Origin: Bemisia tabaci
Lineage: Eukaryota > Arthropoda > Insecta > Hemiptera > Aleyrodidae
Assembly (NCBI RefSeq): GCF_918797505.1
Contig: NC_092801.1
Coordinates: 33,122,487 to 33,186,486, forward strand
Reading direction: 5' to 3'
Length of the DNA: 64,000 bases
Every line of letters starts with the position of its first letter. The stretch's first letter is position 1. Below the pieces are notes generated by a model. The model worked only from the letters and a program-made list of their open reading frames with translations. It was not told the origin of the DNA and did not search any database. The position numbers and the translations under genes are program-made. This document shows positions 34,301 through 46,300 of the stretch, in pieces.

Positions 34301-37300
34301 CTCCAAACTGTTGCTCCGCACGGGTGCAAATTGAGCAATCTTCGCGTAAGGTTGCACAGTGTTTCTACAAACGCCGGTCCTTGCCTGGTAAGGATAATCG
34401 TCCGCTTTGGGCACCCCAGTTCCTTGCACGTACCACAGCGCGTCCTCGACGTCTCCACTTTCGCAGCCATGGTTTTCAGGGACGCAATCGACTAGAGCTA
34501 CAACATTCCCCAAATTCTTCGGTTCCCTTACGAAAGAACGTATCTACATTTCAATGTTGTCAAATTGCCCCTCGCAAATCGCATTTTTACCAGGAGAATC
34601 TTGGACATATCTGTTTGAAAATTACATCTTCTGATCGCATGCAATGGAGATGTTGCATGTGTGAGGGATTTGCGGTTTGACTGTTGTTTCTTATGTAAAA
34701 GTTCGCGAGAAACACGATGATGCCACTGGTTTTCTCTGAAATCATCTCCCAAGCTCAAAAAAAACTCTCAAGTTGAGGCTGAATGGAGGGGATATCCCAC
34801 CCTACTCTGAGAGTCCACCTATACATCAAAACAAACTCTCCATGCAAAGATAGGGAGCAAATACATTAGCAGGGTTGCCACTTTATTTGGGGACTCCAAA
34901 ACTGAAAACACGACAACCCTGCTAATGTATTTGCTCCCTATCTTTGCATGGAGAGTTCGTCTTGATGTAGAGGTGGGCTCTCAGGGTAGGGTGGGATATC
35001 CCCTCTATTTAGGCCTCACTTTGAGAGCTTTTTTTGAGCTTGGGAGATGATTTCAGAGAAAACCAGTGGCACCATCGTGTTTCTCGCGAACTTTTACATA
35101 AGGATCAATGGTCGAATCTCAAATCCCTCACACATGCAACATCTCCATTGGACAAACTTTGCACGGGTATTTCCTTGTAAAAATTCGAATATTTTAAGTC
35201 AACTATGCAACTTTGGAATGGAGTACGTTCCCTCGCAGAGAAAATGACTAAATAATGTACGAATGGGTGCACAGAAGAGTCTCGATCATCCAAGTTTGAA
35301 CTGAATCGCGTTAAGCAAAAAGGAACCAAGCCATATCAGCTATTTCCAAAAACTGGGCAACTTAATTTTTTACACAAAAACAGTCGTGCGGATTTTTGTG
35401 CTGATTTAATGGAATTGTCTGCGTAGTACGAAGCAAATTTTTGAAAATGTTCAAAATAATCCGCACAAACGTTCTATTGTAAGCAATTACAATTTCCAGT
35501 TAAATTTGCCAATAGCTGATGTGGCTTGGTTCCTTTTTGCTTAACTTGGTCTAATTATCAGCGTTTTTTTTTACGGTGGCCTCTTACATGGATTGAAAGG
35601 AATTTTGGGAGTCAATCTATTCAACTTTTGAGGTAAAAATATCGCAGTTCAGAAACGTTGTAATGCTATGCAGCAAAATTCTATTCAATATTTCTTCAAA
35701 GAATGATTTTTGCCAAAATAACCTCTTTTAAGGTAAAATGTATGCATTTTCACCTAATATCTATGGTGCATGGTTTTGTGGACTTACCTATTCATTTTCA
35801 CCTAATACCTATTGCGCATGGTTTTGTGGCCTTACCTTGTTTTGAGAGCATTGTGACCCTTCCTTGTGTTCTAGCCATGAGGATCTCAACAACAGCGGCT
35901 GTCGTGAAAGCCCAACATGCGCCGCATTCTCTTCCATGTGCGGTCTGAAATTAGAATTAATAATGTATTTCTTTATTTATGCACGTAATATACGGAGACC
36001 CTCTAACGTCATAGCAGAGGTGGATTCAGTAATTTAGCAACATCGGAATAATTCCATTTCAACTCATGCTAAATGATCGATTCCTGTCGGAACACCTGAC
36101 CCCTCTAAGAATCGATTTATTTCCATAAGTTATATTGAAGAGCAATCAATGTTGCCAATTTGCTGGAATCATTATTGCGTTATAGGTTTGATAATGTAAG
36201 TTCGTATCAGCGAAAACCATTAAAACACGATTCTATGATCACTGCGCAACTGGACCATGAAAAGTGAAGATTTTTTTATTTTTTTTTAACTTTATTTCTT
36301 TATTGATTTTTAATTGCATTAGATTTTGCAATAAGGAGCCACTAATTCTGGCCCATTTTAGAAACAACATGCATGCCATTGTCTTCCCTATGCAGATATG
36401 TGCTTTTATGGGAGAACCAGAGATAGCTGTTCCTTATTGCAAAATGAAATCCAATTTATATTGACCATAGCGCAACTGGATCATGAAAAGTAAAGATCTT
36501 TTCTGATTTTTTTTAACTTTATTTTTTTAAATATTTTTATTGCTTTTTAATTTATATATTTTATTGTTTTTTATTTGTGTTTATTCATTTATTTTGTAAT
36601 TGTATTTTTTTATTTTTTGTTTTTATTATATTTTTGTTGTTGTTTTTTATTTTTAATTTTTTTATTTATTTGTTTAAAATTTTTTTCCTCGATGTCTACG
36701 AAGAAGAAAGTGTAATAAAACCGAAACTGACTTGAGATTCAACCGGTGGATACAGGTGAGCAGGAACACGCCAATCCTTGACGATGGGACCCTCAGGTTC
36801 GCGGCCGTAGTAGTGCAAAGTCTCGTAGGGGGCCGGTCTCCACGAGGGGGGCAGAGAACCACTCCGATCCTCGAAGCTAGGGTGGCGCTCCACCCTGCGC
36901 GGTGACGTAGAGCGACTCCTTTCATTCTTCTTCCTCCTACCAGAACGGCTTGTAGATCCGGACCCTGTCCAACCCCCCAACATCCGCGGCCGCAGACTGG
37001 TGCTTCCTTCGGGTCTTTTTGGGTTTATTTTAACCGCCCCAATGAGTGCGTTGAACTCCTCGCCTACATTAGAGTTTCAAGCTCATTGTTATTCTGGCAT
37101 ACACTGGGAAAAACACACACACATGGACACATTGGATCTAGAGTCCAGACTCTTAAAAACATCGACAAGAAAAAATAATCTTGATTCAATCGGATTTTCG
37201 CTTAAAGCAAGAACCAAGCCTCTTAATTTGAGCGGATTTCCTCTTGATTTAAGCTTATAAATTTGATTGAATCAAGAGTAATTTTTCTTGCCAATGTTTT

Positions 37301-40300
37301 CAAGAGGCTGGACTCTGGATCCAATGTGTTTTTTTCCAACGGCAGAGAGACCCTTCATTGCTACATTGGCAATGGTGGAAGCTTTTGCTCTCAGAGGCCT
37401 GATTGTTGAAATTTAAGTCGGCACGACAAGAATCGAAAATCGGACTACTGCATTTTGCAATTTGGAACTGTAAATTCTAGCCCGGTTTAAAAACAACGTA
37501 TGTGCCATTAGTTTCCCTATGCACATAAGTGTTTTTCCTGAAGAGCCAGAATTTAAAGTTCCAAATTGCAAAGTGCAGTCCAATTGATGTATTCCACGGC
37601 GCAGATAGGGCTATGTCCTGTCTTGTCTTGCCGACAGAACTTTTTAATGTTTCAACAATCAGGCTGCAGGACTCCAACATTCGACGGTTCATCTACCTAC
37701 TAGGTGGATGTTGAGCGACGTGTTGGATTGAGCAACGGAAACAAACCGAAGTTTTGCTCATGCCGTAGCCCAAAGCTCATCATCCACCTGGTAGAGTTGG
37801 TAGGTCAAAAGCCGAAAGAAGGGTGATGGCTATTGCTCCCTTTTACTTGTCCATTAGGTAGTGTTAAATACCCTACGTAAAAGTTTCCACCAGTCGCCAA
37901 GAAGCCAGTGTGGGGTCTTTTGTCTCTGATATTTCGACATGTCTTTACTCTCCCCATATGGGTATTCTGGTATTACAATGCCCATATGAGTAGTATTACT
38001 CATATACTACCTTAGATATAGTACCTAGGCACAGCACCAATGGGTAGACCTTAGTGTTAGAGGAAGAAAATGTGCGTGAAACCGTGTTCCAGTTACTTGC
38101 CAAACGTATATAGGTATTATTTTTCAATGCTGACACTTTTGATCATAGTCTTTGAACGAGCGGACAGTTTAAAGCTTCTACTTGCAATTTAGAAACCTTA
38201 ATTTTTTCTTCCGTATCTTGTATTTTTTGTGATGGTAAATCAATGTAATCCCTTTCTAGGTTATAATGCTGTTTTCGACTTAAGGTTGGCAAAAAATGCC
38301 CTTTTTATAATGTTATTTTGAGAACTTCCTGAAAACCCCCTTGACCGCAAACACCAAGGTAGGTTCTTCTAACGCAACCACCCAAAACTGACAAAAAGCG
38401 CAGTTGTTTCGGCGCTGTTTCAGTCTCTGAAAAACCAGAAAGTTAGACTCGACATTTTTTTGGCGCGGTATATTTTATTTTTCATTAAAACTGCTTTAAG
38501 ACTTCATGAAAACTTTTTCGAGAATCTCCTGTCAAAAGAACGTAAAATACAACACTCCTTCAGGAACAATACTAATTTAAGAGCTAAAATGGTTTTCAAC
38601 GTGAACTATACGGCTGCGTCCTTCAACTGCGTCTGCAGCAAATGTTGTTACGAATATGTTGTGCGTGCTATTTTCAGCTGATTACATACTCAACTCTCTG
38701 AAGGCGTTTCGTAAGCGCAAATAACGCATTCTGTTGGAGAACAATAGAAATGAATATCAAATAAATGCTTAATCCGTATCCTTTGTTCTCCAACAGAGTG
38801 CGCTATTTGCGCACATGGAACGCCTTCAGAGAGTCGAGTATGTAATGAATAAAATCAGCACACACAACATATTCGCAACAACAATTGCTGCTGACAGAGT
38901 TGAAGGCGAACTGACAAACAGCTGAATCATTCATGTTGAGAAAAAATTTAGCACATGTACCCCAAGCGAAATCGCGGACCAATGAAAAGCGAATATTGCA
39001 GAGTTTCAACTCTGTTTCAAACTTCTCGCAAAGATTGAAAGGACATGACTGAGCGATTGGTCGATTTTGAGTGCTTGAACAGAGGTAGAACATACTTTCG
39101 CTTCATTTGCCATGCCAGGTAGGTCAACAGTTTGAAAAAAGGGTGATGACTGTTGCACCTTTAAAATTTTCGATTAGGAAGTGATGAATCGCCGAAAATA
39201 AAAGTATCCAACTGCAGCCAGAGAGGCCACTCGATGCTCCTCATTATATCTATTCTGACGTCATGGGCGAAATTATATGTAAACTTCAATCCTAAACTGA
39301 GGGTTTTGGAGGACAATGAGTGTATATGCAGTTTTTACTATTTCAGGAAAAAAATTTTTGAAGTTTCAACATTACATGGAGCCTTTATGGTGGCAAAAAG
39401 GTTCAAATCCATATCTTGGTGCTCATAAATTGAATTTTAGACAAGCATTTTCGCAGAATATATTTTAGGGAATATATTTTTGGTTGAAATCATAAATATC
39501 TCATTTGTTTCTAAAACTGCTCTCATGAGCTTGTCTTCCAAGCAGCTCGATATAATTGCACCCATTTTTTTCTTCCCTTTTTCTTTCCCTCTCCTTTCTC
39601 CTTCTTCTTCTTAATACTTACTTACTTCTTAAATAATTACTTGAAATAAACCACTGGGCATAGTGAACTTCAATGTCAACGGAAAATAATCAAAGGCCCG
39701 TAAGGTCTAATTATGCTTTGCTTTTCTGTTGTAAATTAACTATTTAAAAATGAAAGAAATAACGGACGAAAATAGGGACTTTTTGGAAGGTGAGAAAAGA
39801 GAGGATAAGGATGAAAGTTCTCCGAGAAAGTCAAGTACCGGGAATGGAAAAGTTCTCGGGACTCATCGGGAAAGTTTTTATAACTATCTTCTTGTCTGGG
39901 GAACGACGCTTTCGCATGAAGGTTGCTTGGGTCTCAAGAAAGGGCCTTTTTTGGTAAGATGTATCTGAATCGAATGACATCAGAGATAATGGAGATGTTG
40001 CACATGTGTGAGGAATTTGAGATTTGACTATTGATTCTCATGTAAAAGTTCGCGAGAAACACGATGGCCCCACTGATTATCTCTGAAATCAACTCCCAAG
40101 CTCAAAGACCGCTCTCAAAGTTGAGGCTGAAATGGAGAGGATATCCCACGCTATCTTGAGAGTCCACGTCTACATCAAGACAAACTCTCCATGCAAAGAT
40201 TACAAATACATTACAGCAGGAAATACAGGAGCAAATACATTAGCAGGGTTGCCGTGTTTTCAGTTTTAGAGTCCTCAAATAAAGTGGGAGCCCTGTCAAT

Positions 40301-43300
40301 GTATTTTCTCCGTATCTTTGCATGAAGAGTTTGTCTTGATGTAGAGGTGGACTCTCAGGACAGCGTGGGATGTCCCCTCCATTACGGTACTCAACTTTGA
40401 GAGCATTTTTTGAGCTTGGCAGCTGATTTCAGGGAAAACCAGTGGCACCATCGTGTTTCTCGCGAACTTTTACATAAGAATCAACAGTCAAATCGCAAAT
40501 TCCTCACACATGCAACATCTTCTTTGCCGTTTTCTACATATCTACATCCGTAACAGCCACTTTTACGGCGCCCTATCTTCCCAAAGACCATCAGGGAGCT
40601 TTGGAGACGTATCCTACCAATTTGAATGATTACAAACCGGTAAAAACTTATCTTACTGCTCGAGGAGCTGCCCACATTACAACTGTACACAACTGTATAC
40701 AACTATTCGTACTGAAGGGATGTCCTGGTAGTATAAGCAAAGAATTGAAGGTGTTCTGTCTTTTTGGATTCTTACCACATCGCATCGGTGAAGCTGTGGC
40801 TGTGAGTGCTTGGAAATTCAAAACTCCTTCACTTCCCTGCGTATGCAACATGGACTTCCTTTGAGTGCGAATAGTTGCATCCTGGGATTCGTTTAATATT
40901 CGCCGCGCTTCAGCCGACAAGAATGGCTGCTGTTTGAAGTGCTTCGCACATTGGCAACCTTGCGTTTGTAACCATCCTTATTTTTTTTTTTTGGAAATGC
41001 AAGTGCGCCATCCTAATGGGGTCAAAGTCCATACTTTCGGAAAAAGTAAAAAATTCACGCTAAAAATATCCTCTCCGATCCTGACATCATGGTAGCTCAA
41101 TGTTAGCACTCACGTTAAAAAAACTGACATATTGAAAATAAACGTCGCATGAATATTCGAATGTTGCCAAACTTCTTGCGATACAAAAATCATCTCTGAG
41201 AAGGAAGTTGGAGAAAATTATGCATAGTTTTCCCAAGAATCCGTGTCCAATCGGAAAAACATTGGACAACATCGAAATGTCCTTACGTCGTTTTTTGTGT
41301 TTCACAGAACACTTGTCAGGATATGACGTGAGCCAAATAGGTAAAAAAAATTATTTGTAGATGCGGACAAATTGATGCATGTGCGGCGTGCAAAGCTCGT
41401 GTTTTCCATTGAAATCACTTGGGGCCGTATTCATGTTCTTTTTTCAACCAACTTCTATTCCTAGGAGGGCCCCATATTGTTGGGTAAAGTCGCAAAATGC
41501 GCATATTCGTTTGCAACGTTATAAATCTTCGATCATGTTTTTTGTTGCGAGTATAAAAATATTGAATGTTAATCTTATGAATGTTTAAATATTGTATTTT
41601 TTACATTCAACTTGAACTCTAACGTTAAAATTGAATCGCGCCGTACGAAAACCGCTGATATCCATGTTTTCAGCTTTCAATTATTTTAAGTCGATAGTAC
41701 TTTTCGAGAGTTGGACTACATTTTGCAATTTGGAACTATAAATTCTAGCCCGGTTTAAAAACAACGTATGTGCCATTAGTTTCCCTATGCACATAAGTGT
41801 TTTTTCAGATGAGCCAGAATTTATAGTTCCAAATTGCAAAATGCAGTTCAGTTGGTACAACCATGAAAGTGGGGCCAATACTTGTTATGGGATGAGGAAA
41901 ACCCTAAATCAAGTACTAACAGCACTTCCATGATTGCAGTTAACTCTGAAAAGTATTATCGACCCAAAAAAAACTCAAGACTGGAGAGGTGGACATTGGC
42001 GGTTTACGCACTACACGAATCCATCACAATAAAGTTTTTCTTTGACTATCGAACTTTTGCGATTTTATGAAAATGAAGGCTTTTGCGGAAATACTCTCTG
42101 TTCTAATAAAATCATTTTAAGAAGCTCGGTGGACGGGGTGAGGTAGGGGAGTAAAACGGGGGGAAACAAAATCTAAGTTTAACTTGGGTTTTCTGCCGAT
42201 AAAACTTTTTCGATTACTTTTGCCGACAAATTCCACTATGCAATAACATATGAACAAACCTTGCAACACTGTCTGGTCGTTGCTACAAAATAACAGTGAT
42301 GATTCAAAAAACTGTGAATGATCAAATAGCGCTGCAACATTGAGCAAGTTCCATCGTGCGTGTATGATTCAGTTTTTTATTTTTCCGTGTCTTTTTTCCA
42401 AATGGGGTCCTTAGAGGGGAGGTCAGGGACTTTCGCTCACCCTGTACGTTAAAAGGGTTGGCGTAGTTGCAATTGGACGTATTTCTATCAAACGGAACTA
42501 AGTGCATTATGACGTGAGCCCTGTTATGCACATATGCTTATGGGTGTCAGGGCTCATGTCTTAATGCACATAGTTCCGTTTGACAGAAATACGTCCAATT
42601 GAAGCGCTGGGTACAGGAGGGCATTTGGACGTATTTTTGCCGAAAGAAACTATGTGCATTAAAACTTGAGTCCTGAGAACCAAAAGAGTACATGCATAGG
42701 TAACACTGCCGCGCAACGGAAAAACGCCGTAAACGCCATTTCAAGTTTTGCGAAAACGATGTATCAAAGCAGAAAAACGTGTGTACCCCGGGACAATGTT
42801 TTTACAGAATTCTTTTGCAAATATTATCAAGAGCTTAACCTGAAAATTTGAGGTGCATGGGTAAAACCGTTTTTATTTTGTAAAGTGTTAAGTTCTGTTG
42901 GGAGCATGAGAGTAAATTGGGTTTGCCGTATGTGGCAACACTTGTATAGCTCACCGAGAGGGGCTGGCTCTCGAGAAAGAACTAATAGATAACTGTCATG
43001 GCGTCTACCTAGATCGGTCTTGTTTGTTGGGAGCATGAGAGTAAATTGGGTTTGCCGTATGTGGCAACACTTGTATAGCTCACCGAGAGGGGCTGGCTCT
43101 CGAGAAAGAACTAATAGAGAACTGTCATGGCGTCTACCTAGATTGGTCTTGTTTCGCTTGTCGTCCGTTCTCAGAACCTAACAAGTTCCAAGAAACGCGG
43201 GAAAATTTTGATGGATTCACAGCGTTCTTGCTTAGCACGGCAGAACAGGGCTCGCGTCATGATGCACATAGTTCCGTTTGGCAGAAATACGTTCATTTCT

Positions 43301-46300
43301 TGGTTGCAGCTTCCTAAAATCTCCACTGACGCTTCAATTATTATAATTAAAGCGAATTGCGTAATTGGTCGTTACTTTTACTGATTGCTCTTCATGATTT
43401 TAGAGAGCCGGAAACGTAAAATTTCAGAAAATTCACCCAATAGTTTCCTCCCTAAAATAAAAATTAGCACATGGAGATTCTGAGACACCGCAACTAGGGA
43501 ATGCCGTTTCTGCACCCGACGCCTCTATTAGAGCGTTCTCGGGAAAAGTGGCAACCCTGCTAATATATACTCGCTCTCCGTGCTGTTGATAGATTGACTG
43601 GATATAGAGAGAGATTTAATCTGTTATCGGACTAACGTCATTGTTTCATTCTGACGTCAGAGCACTCAGACTGATGTAGACTGCTTTCTGGAACAAGAAC
43701 AGTCTTGTCAGTCTGACGTCAAACTGTTTCACTTTTCTAATAGTTGCAATGAAAGATAATCTGCAAAGTCGGAAAGTAGTTGGACGTATTTATGCCAAAC
43801 GAAAATATGTGCATAATGGCGCGAGACCTGTTATGCATGTATTCTTATGGATCTCAGGGCTCATACCTTAATGTACATAGTGGAAGGAATCGCCCACGTT
43901 ACAGAAGATTCCACCCCTATGCTCAGTCAAAATCTCCATGCGAAGATGTAGGGAGCAAATACATTGAAAGGGAGTGAGCCCTATCATGCATATCGACGGT
44001 GTCAGTCGACAATCACATAACTCGTTTGCGGTGTCTGAAAATCTCCGCCTCCAAAATATTTTTTTAGAGGAGATCAAATTCACATAATTTCTTGAAGTTT
44101 TTGCAGAATTTTCTTCACATACAGAAGAAAAATCACGACATTTTTAAAGAATTTTCGTTGAGTAGTTTTCCGTTTAAAAAATAACGTTTGACAGGAAGTC
44201 TGCGACGTCGCAAACCGAGTTATGTGATTGCCGACTTACACACGGAGAAAAAAACTTCGTGCGCGGGACCCGAAGTTTAGGTCATATGGATCTCTGAAGT
44301 TTTCGGATTGAGCATCTGAACATTTTAGGTCCAGCTGCTACGGTTTGGATCACACATCTGAAACTTCAGTTCTTACATCTGAAGTACTTCGGTTTTCACA
44401 TCCGAGGAACCTCGGTTCTCACATCCGAAAAACTTCGGTTCTCACATCTGAAGTACTTCAGATGTAAGAACTGAAGTTTTAGATGTGTGATCCGAACCTC
44501 GACAGCTAGACCTAAAGTGTACAGATGCTCAATACGAAAACTTCAGAGATCCATATGACCTAAACTTCGGGTCCCACGCACGAGGTTTTTTTTCTCCGTG
44601 CACCGTCGATATATTCTTATGGGTCTCACGGTCATGTCTTAATGCACACAGTTCCGTTTGGAAGTAATACGAGGTCGCACTCACTTGTATAGTCCGAAAA
44701 TGCGTTGACACCGAAAGTGACAGACCCTTGCGGCTGAGCCATGAGCGTGTCGATCGTGGCCAAGTTCTGCTGGAAGATCTGGAATCGCCTCGTTTCCTCT
44801 TCGCGCGAAGCGTATCTTCTGCCGTTGGCCGCTTTGAAAACTTCGAATCGTTGCCGAGCATCCATCCGGCCAACTTGCGCCTCGCAATAAAAAGAGAATG
44901 AATAACTAACAATATAATGTTGTAAGTCGAAGCACTCATTTTCCCAAGTCCCCCAAGTGCATTTTCAAGCATATTCAAAATTTAGACCGAAAAAGTTGGT
45001 GACGCAGCCAACGTGCGTTAAAAATCAGCATAAAGTCTCAATCCAGAGGGAAATAGCTCTTATGAGCACAATTTTCTCTCACACCGCAATCACACGCTGA
45101 ATGTGGCTTGAATGTGGAAGTCATCGGCCCGATGCCTGAATTTTGCGCGTGACGCGCAAAATTCAGGCATTCTCAGCAACCATCGGACCAATTTGAATTT
45201 GTCTGAACTATTCGAGTAGATTTGATATACATCTGGATGAAAATAACTCGAATTTGCTAAATTTCAGCCGTTGAGCGATGACTGTTGACTTCCACATTCA
45301 GGTGCTAAATTTAGCGTCTGATTGCGGCATCAAAGAGATGTGCTGTTTGGTACAACACTAGGGACGACCATGCAGTTGTCTTCCTGAGTGTTTGCTTTGT
45401 CTCGTGTAAGTTTTTTTATTATTTCTCATCTCTATGTAGTTTGAAATATTACTGTCTAATTTATTTTAGGCTTGTAGCTCAATATTTCTTTTTAAATCAA
45501 TCACCATCTATACTGTAAGCTCCGAGACCTCCTTTTGCATATCTGGTAACGTTTTACAATCAGTTGACTCGCCGAGACTCCGCGCGGAAGCGTGCAAAAA
45601 TCGTAACTTTAAAAATCGATTTCTCAAAAACGGTTGGGAGGTGGCGGCTAAAAAAAATACGCGAACCTTAAATCTGTCTCTTCTTCATGTACAAGCAAAA
45701 TGAACCCAATCCCAGGACGTCACTCGTCGACTCCCCTTGTTAGTTCCAGCGTTCTACCGGGCCGATTTTCATGATTTTTGCGACTATCGACAGGCAATTA
45801 TCTCTAAATGTGCCCACTTTATTCAGATTTTGAAAATATGACCCAAGTTTTTTTATATTACGAGGTAATGTTGCGAAGTCTCCAATTTAAACAATGTAAA
45901 TTTTTATATTTTGTCATAGTTCGTTTGAGCGTTCTCCTGGACCGATTTCCATGATTTTTGCGGTCATCGACAGGCGATAGTCCCTAGATGAACCCATTCT
46001 AATCAGATTTTGGATATAGGACCCAGGTTTTTTTGAGAGGTTTTTTAGGTTATAAGAGTAGACTAGGTAGCTTAGAAAGGGGGGCAAAATTTGAAATTCC
46101 CGCCAATAAAAAATGGCGGAAAATTGAATTAAGCGGGAAATGTTGAATTTTCGTCTATAAGTACCTAGGTGTAGAGTGAATCGAAGGTATGCTCCTTTGC
46201 TGCATACTATACATCCAAAAGCGACGAAGCCCTCTATTCCATTTTGTTTCAGTCTTGGCGTGCAGTTTGAAATAAATGCCGATTTTTTCATTCGATTCTT

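Noticed and set aside
39750..39968. 73-codon plus-strand frame starting MKEITDENRDF
   Set aside because: Protein-like at its start, but there is a GTGAG donor-like site early, no partner exon on this strand, and no family.
40601..40920. Overlapping open frames on both strands in the copy B intron
   Set aside because: No family motif, no convincing acceptor, and both strands are open over the same bases, which suggests chance.
44529..44978. 149-codon minus-strand frame
   Set aside because: It is a shifted frame over the I29 exon plus repeat sequence. The correct frame is 44685-44880.
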